NCBI RefSeq assembly: GCF_022829635.1
Contig: NZ_JAKSYO010000142.1
Location: 1 to 35,049, forward strand
Length of the DNA: 35,049 bases
Direction: 5' to 3'
DNA from: Methylobacterium sp. E-066
GTDB lineage: Bacteria > Pseudomonadota > Alphaproteobacteria > Rhizobiales > Beijerinckiaceae
Below the pieces are notes generated by a model. That model searched no databases. It saw only the letters and a program-made list of their open reading frames with translations, and was not told where the DNA came from. Positions 16,258 through 23,755 of the stretch are shown piece after piece. Positions within the stretch are counted from its first letter, which is position 1. Each line of letters begins with the position of its first letter. The translations under genes were made by a program, and so were the position numbers.

Positions 16258-16770
16258 ATGCGCGTCAACGCGACCGTCGTGCCGAGTTACGATTACAAGA
16301 CCGCCCTGGCTGCAGGCTTCCTGGGCGGAAATCTGTCGAGCTTCGTCAAATGGGGCTCCGAGATCCCGTTCCCGCCCCGGGAGGCCGGGCGTATCTCCCC
16401 GCCCTTCGCCATCCTCAAATGGCTCGGCCTGAACGTCGAGGACATGACTTATACGTTCACCGGGCACGTCATCAATTACGGCGTCGCGCTGATGCACCAG
16501 GGGTTCTCGATCTTCTTCGGCCTGTTCTATTGCCTGGCCGCCGTCACGGTCCCGCTCGTGACCCTGTGGCAGGGCCTGGCCTTCGGGCTGGTCATCACCC
16601 TCTTCTTCCACGGCCTCCTGCTGCCGCTCGGCGGATGGGCTCCGCCTCTGTGGCAGATCTCCGGCCACGAGGCGTTCTCCGAAGTGTTCGGCCACCTGCT
16701 CTGGGCCTGGTCGATCGAGATCGTGCGGCGCGACATGATGGGCCCGCGCCTGAGTGCGCGACACGTGTAG
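16258..16770 (+). CDS. YagU-like inner-membrane protein (DUF1440)
   Basis: 170 residues from the ATG at 16258, preceded by GAGGCGGGGG. It matches the layout of Escherichia coli YagU: an N-terminal helix with GGNLSSFVKWGSEIPFPPR, a loop ending in PPFAILKWLGL, YTFTGHVINYGVALMHQGFSIFFGLFYCL, a third helix with LWQGLAFGLVITLFFHGLLLPLGG, and the C-terminal motif EVFGHLLWAWSIEIVRRDMM. Four membrane helices are expected. YagU has been linked to acid tolerance in E. coli, but the activity is unknown. It stands alone, with the HTH-less regulator fragment convergent behind it. Confidence 0.88.
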   Translation: MRVNATVVPSYDYKTALAAGFLGGNLSSFVKWGSEIPFPPREAGRISPPFAILKWLGLNVEDMTYTFTGHVINYGVALMHQGFSIFFGLFYCLAAVTVPLVTLWQGLAFGLVITLFFHGLLLPLGGWAPPLWQISGHEAFSEVFGHLLWAWSIEIVRRDMMGPRLSARHV

Positions 16771-16788
16771 CCGGCGGCGCCGCGCGCT

Positions 16789-17046
16789 CTACCGGGGCGG
16801 AGTCTCCGCCATCGCCCGTACGCGGGCAACGAAGCGCGTGCGGGCCTCGGGGCTGGCGCGCAGGAGATAGGATCGCACGAGGTCGAGGAGGGCGGCGGCG
16901 TCAGGGCTGTGCCCGTCCCGCGTTTCCGCGCCCGATGCGAAGAAGCTGGAAACCGGCACGCCCAGCGCCCGTGCGATCTCGCCCAGCGGGCTTCCGAACG
17001 ATGCGGTGCGGGTCTCCGGGCCCGACGGTTTGGAATCGTCACACAT
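16789..17046 (-). CDS. Small protein resembling the C-terminal part of an XRE regulator
   Basis: 85 residues. The segment EIARALGVPVSSFFASG followed by a helix (AALLDLVRSYLLRASPEARTRFVARVRAMAE) has the same order as the C-terminal half of the XRE-family protein at 26484-26888 in this window (ADLLKVPVETFFADK ... IMELVAAFRSIPDQTTRNGILSIVKAAA). The DNA-binding helices 1-4 are missing. It could be a decayed regulator, or a stand-alone dimerisation domain that antagonises full-length relatives. No clear ribosome binding site was found. It converges on the YagU-like gene. Confidence 0.6.
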   Translation of the reverse strand: MCDDSKPSGPETRTASFGSPLGEIARALGVPVSSFFASGAETRDGHSPDAAALLDLVRSYLLRASPEARTRFVARVRAMAETPPR

Positions 17047-17236
17047 GATCGGTTCAACGCGGCGTGAGATCGATCTTCAGATCGGTTGTGCGGGCGAAGT
17101 GGCGGGGCCTGACAATCCAACCCCCCTGCGACGCAAATGCATCCCGCTCCGATCATGAAATTTCAGACAGGTTCTCGGATGAAATGGTACGCTCCCGCAC
17201 CAAATCGTCCTGACGCGGCCAAGCGGGATCAACACG

Positions 17237-17845
17237 ATGGGACAGCGCTCGAAGACGCCGGTCAACGCGATCGACGGCTTCGGTGAACCGCTCGACCGGC
17301 TCCGCGCCGCGCTGGAAGCGTCATGCGTGGTCGGCGTCTGGGACTGGGACATCGTCCGCCACACGGTTGTGTACGATGCCGGTGCGGCGCTGCTGCTGGC
17401 CGGCGATCCCGCGCTGGCGGACACCGAACTCGACGGCACCACCGCCATGGCCGCCGTGCATCCCGCCGACCATGCCTGGCTGCTCGAACATATCCAGCAA
17501 GCCTCGAAGACCAGCGGCCTGGTGATCGCGGAGTATCGGGTCGTCGCGCAGGACGGCACAGTGCGTTGGTTGCTCAGCCGTGGACGTACGTTCCAGGATC
17601 CGAACGGGCGTCCGGTCCGCTCCCGCGGCATCATCATCGACATCACCGAGATGCATCAGGGCAGCGAGCGCTACGTCTTTGGCAACCTGTCGGCGCCGGT
17701 CGATCCCCTGGAGCGGGCTGCGGACCTGGCCATCGCGCTGAAGCGGACGCTCGACGCCGAGACGCCGCCCGAGGTCCGGGTTGCCACGGATGTGCTGCTG
17801 ATGAGCCTCGGCCGCGCGATCGCCCGAACCGGCGGCGTGGGCTGA
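17237..17845 (+). CDS. Orphan PAS-domain sensory protein
   Basis: 202 residues. One PAS_3-type domain spans ~25-140: VVGVWDWDIVRHTVVYDAGAALLL, the AAVHPADHAWLLEHIQQA segment, EYRVVAQDGTVRWLLSRGRTFQDPNGRPVRSRGIIIDITE. The last 60 residues form a helical tail (ERAADLAIALKRTLDAETPPEVRVATDVLLMSLGRAIAR). There is no kinase, cyclase or HTH output, so it may act through a partner. The ligand cannot be told from the sequence. The start ATG follows agcgggatcaacacg, with a weak GGGA match. Confidence 0.8.
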   Translation: MGQRSKTPVNAIDGFGEPLDRLRAALEASCVVGVWDWDIVRHTVVYDAGAALLLAGDPALADTELDGTTAMAAVHPADHAWLLEHIQQASKTSGLVIAEYRVVAQDGTVRWLLSRGRTFQDPNGRPVRSRGIIIDITEMHQGSERYVFGNLSAPVDPLERAADLAIALKRTLDAETPPEVRVATDVLLMSLGRAIARTGGVG

Positions 17846-17938
17846 ACCGCCCCGATCCCGGCCTGCTCGCGCCCGAGCGCCGGGAACATGCCGCGCCCCT
17901 GTCGCCTTGGCTCTCCACGAAGCACACGGGAGGACCCT

Positions 17939-18163
17939 ATGGGACAGGATGTCGACGCGGCGCGCGAAGCCCTCGGAACGGTGCCGCCGGCACGGCCGGC
18001 GGGCGCGGTGAAGACGCCCGACACCGCCGCAGGCGGCAGCGGCCCGCACGCACCGGGCCACCCCGAAGCGTCGGGCGAGACGGCCCCGGAGAGCGGCGGC
18101 TACGACACGCGACCGCCCACCCCCCGGCCGGACAACCGCAAGGGCGGCCACGGCGCCGGCTGA
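17939..18163 (+). CDS. Small Pro/Gly-rich disordered protein
   Basis: 74 residues from an ATG at 17939, supported by GGGAGGA 4 bases upstream. The sequence is rich in Pro, Gly, Ala and charged residues with no hydrophobic core, so it should be disordered. It ends in a basic, Gly-rich tail (RPDNRKGGHGAG). I do not recognise a family. The strong ribosome binding site is the main reason to call it a gene. Confidence 0.5.
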   Translation: MGQDVDAAREALGTVPPARPAGAVKTPDTAAGGSGPHAPGHPEASGETAPESGGYDTRPPTPRPDNRKGGHGAG

Positions 18164-18435
18164 CGCGTCTCATCCGGCTGCCGCCCTTCGCCGGCGAACC
18201 GCGGAGGGCGGCCGCTTCGAGACGCGGCCCGGGATTCGCCTCCGGGTTGCGGGTGTTCTCCAACGATGTTTTTCGGCCCCCAAGTTTATTCCGAAGATAT
18301 TCAGAAAATTATTTTTTGGAACCAAATGTAACCTATGTCTAAAACCGTGAGACGTGATCCGTAAATACCAATTGAATGGAACGTATCACGGAGCGGAGGG
18401 ATTGATGGGGTCCGGAATGATCGACGGAGCCCACC
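18164..18435. other. AT-rich intergenic region upstream of the secreted protein gene
   Basis: About 270 bases with an AT-rich core at 18280-18370, likely promoter DNA for the gene at 18436. GGAAC occurs at about 18317 and 18378, as in the -35 of EcfG general-stress promoters, but no GTT lies at the right spacing, so no promoter is called. Confidence 0.35.
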
Positions 18436-18819
18436 ATGCGTACCACTCTTGCCGCCCTTGTTGTCGCCACGCTGTTCGGGTCGAGCGCCTTCGCGCAGAC
18501 CACCGTGACCGGCACGCCGGCGGCTCCCGACGCTAAGACGAGCCAGCAATCCGGCGGGCAGGAGAGCGTCACCCGGCCGAACACCGACAAGATGACGCCC
18601 AACGGCACCGGCACCGCCGCCCATGCCAACGTCCAGCTCGAGAAGGGCGCCAACAGCTTCACCGAGGGTGAGGCACGCGCGCGGCTCGAGAAGTCCGGCT
18701 ACGCGGACGCCAAGGATCTCATGAAGGACGGTGACGGCATCTGGCGCGGCACCGCCATGCATGGCGGCAAGCCGGTCAAAGTCGGCCTCGATTTCAAGGG
18801 CAACGTCTCGGCCCAGTGA
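18436..18819 (+). CDS. Small secreted protein, PepSY-like C-terminus
   Basis: 127 residues. The signal peptide ends at AFA (residue 20). A low-complexity Thr/Gly/Ser stretch (~21-70) leads to a compact C-terminal domain: FTEGEARARLEKSGYADAKDLMKDGDGIWRGTAMHGGKPVKVGLDFKGNV. The helix plus strands with a GIWRG...VGLDFKGNV end resembles a PepSY-type small domain found in periplasmic proteins. It is 42 bases upstream of the stress-type gene at 18862 and likely co-transcribed. Function unknown. Confidence 0.75.
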   Translation: MRTTLAALVVATLFGSSAFAQTTVTGTPAAPDAKTSQQSGGQESVTRPNTDKMTPNGTGTAAHANVQLEKGANSFTEGEARARLEKSGYADAKDLMKDGDGIWRGTAMHGGKPVKVGLDFKGNVSAQ

Positions 18820-18861
18820 TCCGCTGACCGCGACCCCCGACCTGCACGAAGGAGACTTCAC

Positions 18862-19515
18862 ATGGCTCAGCAAACCATTACGGCCCTCTACGATCGCTAC
18901 GAGGATGCCAGCACGGCTGTCGGCAAGCTCGAGGCCGGCGGCATCCCGCACAGCGACATCAGCCTCGTCAGCAACAACGAGGGTGACCGCCATGCCGGCC
19001 GCACCGGCACGGACGGCACCCATGTCAGCGAGGACACCAAGGAGAAGGCCAAGGACGGGACCGGCACCGGAGCCACGCTCGGCACCGTGGTCGGCGGCGC
19101 GGCCGGCCTGTTGGCCGGTCTCGGCCTGATCGCGATCCCGGGGGTCGGGCCGGTGGTGGCCGCGGGCTGGCTCGTCGCCACCCTGACGGGCGCTGGGATC
19201 GGTGCCGCCGCGGGTGGCTTGGGCGGTGCGCTCACCGGCGCCGGCGTCAGCGAAAAGGACGCCCATGCCTATGGCGAAGGCGTGCGCCGGGGCGGGACGC
19301 TGGTCACCGTCCGGGTCGACGAGGCGCGCACCACGATGGTGCCGATGGTGATGGACGTTCTGGAGCAGCACGGCTCGGTCGATCTCGACCAGAAGGCCAG
19401 CGCCTGGCGGGCCGACGGCTGGGAGGCTCCGGCTGCGACGGCCGGGACCGCTGGTGCGGGTCCGATCGACGGCCGGAACCGGGTGCGGTCCTACCCGGGC
19501 ACCACCAGCCTCTGA
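18862..19515 (+). CDS. General-stress type protein with Gly-zipper segment (YflT-like)
   Basis: 217 residues, start preceded by AAGGAG. The N-terminal ~40 residues (ITALYDRYEDASTAVGKLEAGGIPHSDISLVSNN) match the start of the general stress protein 17M/YflT-like domain. A Gly/Ala-rich hydrophobic middle (~71-127, with GTVVGGAAGLLAGLGLIAIPGVGPVVAAG) can insert into membranes as a glycine-zipper pair. A final alpha/beta segment (GGTLVTVRVDEARTTMVPMVMDVLEQHG) repeats the ferredoxin-like half. Such proteins are often part of the general stress response in Alphaproteobacteria; that is not proven here. A strong terminator follows at 19589. Confidence 0.82.
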   Translation: MAQQTITALYDRYEDASTAVGKLEAGGIPHSDISLVSNNEGDRHAGRTGTDGTHVSEDTKEKAKDGTGTGATLGTVVGGAAGLLAGLGLIAIPGVGPVVAAGWLVATLTGAGIGAAAGGLGGALTGAGVSEKDAHAYGEGVRRGGTLVTVRVDEARTTMVPMVMDVLEQHGSVDLDQKASAWRADGWEAPAATAGTAGAGPIDGRNRVRSYPGTTSL

Positions 19516-19588
19516 TCGCCCGAAGCGGCCGAGGCGGCGTCAGCCGGATCGATCCGCAACGTGTCGAAACGTTTCCATCTCCACGTCA

Positions 19589-19618
19589 GCGGCCGGGACC
19601 TGTGTCCCGGCCGCTTTT
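19589..19618 (+). terminator. Rho-independent terminator after the stress-type gene
   Basis: A perfect 11-bp GC-rich stem (gcggccgggac / gtcccggccgc) with a 4-base loop is followed at once by TTTT. It closes the 18436-19515 transcription unit and is the clearest terminator in the window. Confidence 0.88.
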
Positions 19619-19838
19619 CATTTGGGGATGCCGAGGGCCGCGACGATTTTGAGGGCGCGTCGTCCCCTCCGAAAGCCGGCAACCATTTTTCGAGCCGATG
19701 CGTCGACATTCCTGTGACGCGGCCTGCCCCGAAGCGCATCCTATGAACAAAATAACGTTGAAAGCCGCATTTGGTGTGTTGAATCCCAAGTCGGCCCGAA
19801 ACAACAAGGGGAGCGTTGCACGATCAGAAGGGCTCAAT
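19619..19838. other. Upstream region of the MucR/Ros gene
   Basis: About 220 bases after the terminator. The MucR frame is open from 19698, with ATGs at 19698 and 19743, but the conserved family N-terminus begins at the ATG at 19839, which has GAAGGG upstream. The segment 19735-19810 is AT-richer and probably holds the promoter. MucR proteins usually repress themselves, so an operator is expected here. Confidence 0.4.
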
Positions 19839-20291
19839 ATGAACGAGGCATCCTATGGGAAATCTTCCAACTTCACCGAGTTGGCGGTTGATCTTGTCGC
19901 CGCCTACGTCGCGAACAATCCTGTCCCGGCTACAGAGCTGCCGGCACTGATCGCCCGGGTCTACGGCGCGATCGCCAGCCTGGCCTCCGGCACGGCGCCG
20001 GCTGAGAGCGGCGCGGCCGCGCCCGTCGACAAGCCGAGCCCGGCCCAGATCCGCAAGTCGGTCCAGCAGGACGGGATCGTCAGCTTCATCGACGGCAAGA
20101 CCTACAAGACGCTCAAGCGGCATCTGGCCGCCAACGGCCTGAGCCCGCAAAGCTACCGCGAGCGCTACGGCCTGCCATCCGATTATCCCATGGTCGCCCC
20201 GAGCTACGCCGAGCAGCGCTCCGCCCTCGCCAAGGCGATCGGTCTGGGCCAGCCCGGCTCCATGGCCAAGCGCAAGGGCAAGGTCGCCTGA
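19839..20291 (+). CDS. MucR/Ros-family regulator lacking zinc-binding cysteine
   Basis: 150 residues. It has the full MucR plan: an N-terminal oligomerisation helix (FTELAVDLVAAYVANNPVPATELPALIARVYGAI), a linker, then the Ros-type DNA-binding fold and the DYPMVAPSYAEQRSALAKAIGLG tail. Where zinc-finger members have a Cys in ICLEDGK, this protein reads VSFIDGK (~81-87), and the second His after TLKRHL is also absent (HLAANGLSP). It should therefore fold without zinc, as reported for Ros homologues of Mesorhizobium. MucR proteins are H-NS-like global repressors of AT-rich DNA. The target genes here are unknown. Confidence 0.92.
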   Translation: MNEASYGKSSNFTELAVDLVAAYVANNPVPATELPALIARVYGAIASLASGTAPAESGAAAPVDKPSPAQIRKSVQQDGIVSFIDGKTYKTLKRHLAANGLSPQSYRERYGLPSDYPMVAPSYAEQRSALAKAIGLGQPGSMAKRKGKVA

Positions 20292-20642
20292 GGGAGCCGT
20301 CCCCGACGGGGCAGGCCCTGAGCCGCCGTCATCGCGTCCGTCGACGGGTTCGATCCGCCTGAAACCTGACCGTCTCGACGGTCAGGGCAAAGATTTGCCG
20401 GCCAAGACGAGGACGATCCGCATCAAACGCGATCGTCAGGCCGATCCGCTCCGCCATCGCGCCGAGCGCACCCGCTGGGTGAGACGGATCTCCACAGAGC
20501 GTTCGTGCGGTTGTGGGTGCATCCCAATGCCCCTATGTATAGAACATATCAGGAACATCAGAGTGCGGACGGGCGGCGGTCTGTCTCGATGCCGCGGCCT
20601 TGAACGGAACCGGAGGGCTGTCGATTGATCGAGGAACGGCCG
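20292..20642. other. Intergenic region after the MucR gene, with hairpin
   Basis: About 350 bases with no supported gene; a short frame at 20395-20628 is Arg/Cys-rich and has no ribosome binding site. A perfect hairpin (cctgaccgt-ctcg-acggtcagg) lies at 20365-20386 with no T-run, possibly the MucR transcript end or an operator. AT-richer DNA around 20535-20555 may be the promoter of the next gene. Confidence 0.45.
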
Positions 20643-20888
20643 ATGCCGACGAAGCTCTACCGCTTCCACTGCACGGACGGGCACGAGCTGGTGATCGACC
20701 TCACGGGCCGGCGCCTGCCGACCTTGGCACAGACGCGCGTCCATGCCGAGCGGGTCGCCCTCGGGCTCATGGAGCGGGTCGAGCGGTTCGACTGGTCGGG
20801 CTGGCAGGTCGAGGTCTACGACGCGAAGGGGCGGCGGGTCTGGATCCGGGCCTTCGTCGACGTGAACGTGGATGTGCAGGCCGCGTGA
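20643..20888 (+). CDS. DUF6894-like small protein
   Basis: 81 residues from the ATG at 20643, supported by GAGGA at 20630-20634; a TTG at 20625 is an alternative. The sequence opens KLYRFHCTDGHELVIDLTGRRLPTLAQTRVHAERVALGLM and ends WQVEVYDAKGRRVWIRAFVDV. This strand-helix-strand plan, with a D.G....D..G..L...A.AHA block, is that of the short DUF6894 proteins that occur in many copies in Methylobacterium. No function is known for the family. Confidence 0.72.
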   Translation: MPTKLYRFHCTDGHELVIDLTGRRLPTLAQTRVHAERVALGLMERVERFDWSGWQVEVYDAKGRRVWIRAFVDVNVDVQAA

Positions 20889-20920
20889 GACGCACCGGCT
20901 TTGGATAAGGAGACAACAAA

Positions 20921-21199
20921 ATGGCGTTCAAGCCGAAATCCGCCGCGGAGACCAAGGCGAAGGATCTGGGCCTCGCGCTCGCCCGGATCGCCGAGGGGGA
21001 CGGCACGCCGGCGCGCATCGGGGTCGATCAGCTGCGGCGGGTGAGCCCGCGCCTGACGCCCCTGGCGATCGGCCAGATGGTGCGCAAGGAGCGCGGGATC
21101 GTCGAGGAGACCCTCGCCGAGCGCGGCCTGGCGTTGATCGACTACGCCGATCAGGGGCCGGGCCGCGGCATGGAATTCGTCATCGACGCGGCGGGATGA
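20921..21199 (+). CDS. Hypothetical protein, 92 residues
   Basis: Start supported by AAGGAG about 8 bases upstream. It is a charged, mainly helical protein (ETKAKDLGLALARIAEGDG, RLTPLAIGQMVRKERGIVEETLAERGLALIDYAD) without signal peptide or membrane segments. I do not recognise a family. It follows the DUF6894-like gene after 32 bases and is probably co-transcribed with it. Confidence 0.62.
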   Translation: MAFKPKSAAETKAKDLGLALARIAEGDGTPARIGVDQLRRVSPRLTPLAIGQMVRKERGIVEETLAERGLALIDYADQGPGRGMEFVIDAAG

Positions 21200-21211
21200 T
21201 CCGGGGGGCGG

Positions 21212-21340
21212 TCAGGCGACCGCCGGACGGCCCCGCAGCAGACGGCCGGCCAGACGGAACGGCAGGAGCGGCAGCTTGAACAGCGCCGTGAGGGCCAGGA
21301 CTGCGATGACGGTGAGGATCGCCAGGAAAGAGTTGATCAA
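21212..21340 (-). CDS. Possible 42-residue membrane peptide (TTG start)
   Basis: Reading from a TTG at 21340, the frame gives INSFLAILTVIAVLALTALF, a clean membrane helix, then KLPLLPFRLAGRLLRGRPAVA, a basic amphipathic tail. A GGAG lies about 10 bases before the TTG. The frame stays open upstream to 21574, but that part has no hydrophobic or family support. Single-pass peptides with basic tails occur as small membrane proteins. Converges on the 20921 gene, 12 bases from its end. Confidence 0.35.
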   Translation of the reverse strand: MINSFLAILTVIAVLALTALFKLPLLPFRLAGRLLRGRPAVA

Positions 21341-21609
21341 GCGGTGCGCGCTCCCATGAGAGGGCCGCCCTCGCGGGCTGATGGCGACAGGTGGCGCCCG
21401 GAACGCGGCGAGACTATGGACGCTTCCACCGTTGGCTGAATTCGCGCGCGCCCGACCGCGCGTCGCCCGGATCGCGGAAACGGAAGGCCGTGCAAGGGGT
21501 TTTCCCTGTTGCGCACGGTTCGTCCGACCCGGTCCCTGCGATCCGGGGACCGACCCGGCGACACAGGGCCGCAACCGCGGGTCACGACGGGCGAGACGGT
21601 GAGTTCGAC

Positions 21610-22119
21610 ATGAGCAAGCGCAGTGCAGGCACAGTCGGCCTCGTCCTGGCCGGGATGCTGCTGGCGGCCGGACCGGCCATCGCGGAGGTCCAGGTCCGCT
21701 ACGCCGCGCCGGAGCGCTTCACCGACGCGGAGAACCGCTTTGCCTCGGGGCAGCCGCTCCGGGTGACCTTGGCCGAGCTGACGCGGATTCTCGTCGATCT
21801 CGGCGCGACCCGGCTGCGCCCGGACGAGCGCCTCGACATCACGGTGCTCGACATCGACCTCGCCGGGTTCGACCGGTCGGGCTTCGCCTCGCCGACGGGC
21901 GTCCGGGTCGTGACCGACGCCACCCCGCCGCGCCTCCGCCTCGCCTACGTTCTGCGCCGGGGCGGCCGCATCGTCGCGCAGGGCGAGGACACGGTGACGG
22001 ACATCAACTTCCTGCTGACGTCCAACCCGCGCTTCTCCACCGGCGGCCTGTATTACGAGCGCCAGCTCCTGCGCGACTGGTTCGCGCGCCGCTTTCCCGC
22101 GGGGGCCGAACGCGGTTGA
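21610..22119 (+). CDS. Secreted DUF3016-domain protein
   Basis: 169 residues from the ATG at 21610. The signal peptide ends at AIA (residue ~25). The rest is one DUF3016 domain: EVQVRYAAPERFTDAENRF, LAELTRILVDLGATRLRPDERLDITVLDIDLAGF and the C-terminal YYERQLLRDWFARRF. DUF3016 proteins are small periplasmic proteins of unknown function. The frame extends upstream to 21391 without support. It converges on the PepSY gene, 51 bases away. Confidence 0.82.
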   Translation: MSKRSAGTVGLVLAGMLLAAGPAIAEVQVRYAAPERFTDAENRFASGQPLRVTLAELTRILVDLGATRLRPDERLDITVLDIDLAGFDRSGFASPTGVRVVTDATPPRLRLAYVLRRGGRIVAQGEDTVTDINFLLTSNPRFSTGGLYYERQLLRDWFARRFPAGAERG

Positions 22120-22170
22120 GGTGAGCGCTCCGGCGATCACCGGGCAATCTCTGAAGCCCGCCCGCAGCGA

Positions 22171-23745
22171 TCACTCGGCGGCCGTGCCGCTCAAGGCCCC
22201 CCGGGGGGCGCCGCGAGCGCGCGAAGGCCGGGTGCCGTCGTAGCGGGCAGCCTTGCCGGCGGCGAACAGCAGGAGGGCCGCGAGGCCAAGCAGGACGAGA
22301 TCGACCCCGACGAACACCGGATCGACCGGGTCTCCGACGCCGAAGGCCCGCTGCATCCGCCAGCCATCGGCGACAGCGGCCGCCGTGTAGAGGGCGGCGG
22401 CCGCACCCAGCACCTCGGGCCAGGCCCGGCGCTGCGGACGCAGCAGGCCGACCGCGGCGATCAGCACCCAGACGGCGAAGAACCCGCGGATCTCCCAGAG
22501 CGCCCGATCGGGCAGCCCCACCGGCAGGATCCGGTTGGCGAGGAAATAGCCCGCGATGGCCGCCGGCAGCCCGGCGATCGTCGCGATGTTGAGGCCCTGG
22601 ACGAGCCGCACCCCCGGATGCGGGGCGGTCCCGACCTTCTTGGGCAGGCGCGCCACCGACCACAGCAACAGGCCCGTCGCCACCATGGCGCTGCCGGCGA
22701 GCCCGCACAGGAAGAACAGGATTCGCAGGGCCGGCCCGGCGAAATGCGCCTCGTGCAGGCCGACCATCGTGGTGAAGGTTTTGGCCGCCGGCTTCAACGC
22801 GCCCGCCCGGACCTCCACGACGGCGCCGGTGGTGCCGTCGAAGGCGACCTGCGGATGCTCGTGCGAGAGCCCGTGCGGCTCCTCGAACACCACCACCACG
22901 GTGGCGTTCGCATCCTTCGGGTTGACGATCGAGATCCGCTCCAGGGGCTCGTGGATCGTCTCCAGGGCGCGCAACACCATCGGGCCGACGGGGGCCAGCG
23001 CGCCCGGCCGGCCCGCCGACGGGCGCGGCGCAGTGATCTGGCCGGCCTCGGCGAAGAAACGCTGCGTGTCGCCCCGATAGGCCGCGTTCATGCCCCAGGG
23101 CATGTACAGGAATGACAGGGTGACCAGCCCCGTATAGGTGATCATCAGGTGGAACGGCAGGGCGAGCACGCCCGTGACGTTGTGGGCGTCGAGCCAGCCG
23201 CGCTGGGCGGACTTGTCCCGCCGGAAGGTGAAGAAGTCGGCGAAGATCCGCCGATGGGTGATGATCCCCGAGATCAGCGCCATCAGCATGATCATCGCGC
23301 AGATGCCGACGACCCAGCGGCCCCAGAGGGGCGCCATGTTCAGCTCGAAGTGGAAGCGATAGAGGAAATCGCCGCCGCGGGTGTCGCGCAGGGCGGCCGG
23401 CGCCCCGGTCGCCGGATCGAGGAACACGCGGTTGGGCGGCTGGCCCGGCCCGGTCCGCCAGAACAGTTCGACCAGGGGTATGTCCGGGCGCGGCGGCGTG
23501 ATGAACCACGACCGCGCCCCGCCCGCCTGCGCCTGCAGGTAGGCGACGCCGCGCTCCACGGCCGCGGCCGTCGCGTCGGGGCCGAGCACGGTCCCAGCCT
23601 GGAGCTCGGGCCGCATCCAGCGCGAGATCTCCGGCCGATAATAGCTCGCAGTCCCGGTGACGAAGACCGCGAACAGCACCCAGCCGACGATCAGGCCGGA
23701 CCAGGCGTGCAGCCACGCCATCGACTGCCGGAAGCTGGTGCGCAT
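22171..23745 (-). CDS. PepSY-associated inner-membrane protein, likely ferri-siderophore reductase
   Basis: 524 residues from the ATG at 23745, 11 bases after the receptor stop; an upstream ATG at 23781 would overlap the receptor. The N-terminal helix (SMAWLHAWSGLIVGWVLFAVFVTGTASYY) with its His, periplasmic PepSY segments, HFELNMAPLWGRWVVGICAMIMLMALISGIITHRRIF, HNVTGVLALPFHLMITYTGLV, LHEAHFAGPALRILFFLCGLAGSAMVATGLLLW and several C-terminal helices define the PepSY_TM family. The conserved His residues in the helices would hold haem. Members beside siderophore receptors are thought to reduce ferric siderophores or assist iron release. The gene order receptor-PepSY_TM supports that role. Confidence 0.92.
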   Translation of the reverse strand: MRTSFRQSMAWLHAWSGLIVGWVLFAVFVTGTASYYRPEISRWMRPELQAGTVLGPDATAAAVERGVAYLQAQAGGARSWFITPPRPDIPLVELFWRTGPGQPPNRVFLDPATGAPAALRDTRGGDFLYRFHFELNMAPLWGRWVVGICAMIMLMALISGIITHRRIFADFFTFRRDKSAQRGWLDAHNVTGVLALPFHLMITYTGLVTLSFLYMPWGMNAAYRGDTQRFFAEAGQITAPRPSAGRPGALAPVGPMVLRALETIHEPLERISIVNPKDANATVVVVFEEPHGLSHEHPQVAFDGTTGAVVEVRAGALKPAAKTFTTMVGLHEAHFAGPALRILFFLCGLAGSAMVATGLLLWSVARLPKKVGTAPHPGVRLVQGLNIATIAGLPAAIAGYFLANRILPVGLPDRALWEIRGFFAVWVLIAAVGLLRPQRRAWPEVLGAAAALYTAAAVADGWRMQRAFGVGDPVDPVFVGVDLVLLGLAALLLFAAGKAARYDGTRPSRARGAPRGALSGTAAE

Positions 23746-23755
23746 CGGTGAGGCC

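Noticed and set aside
18317..18400. EcfG-type general-stress promoter (GGAAC ... GTT)
   Set aside because: GGAAC occurs twice but no GTT lies 16-17 bases downstream.
20395..20628. 77-codon frame between the MucR and DUF6894 genes
   Set aside because: Arg/Cys-rich composition, no ribosome binding site, no family; overlaps probable promoter DNA.
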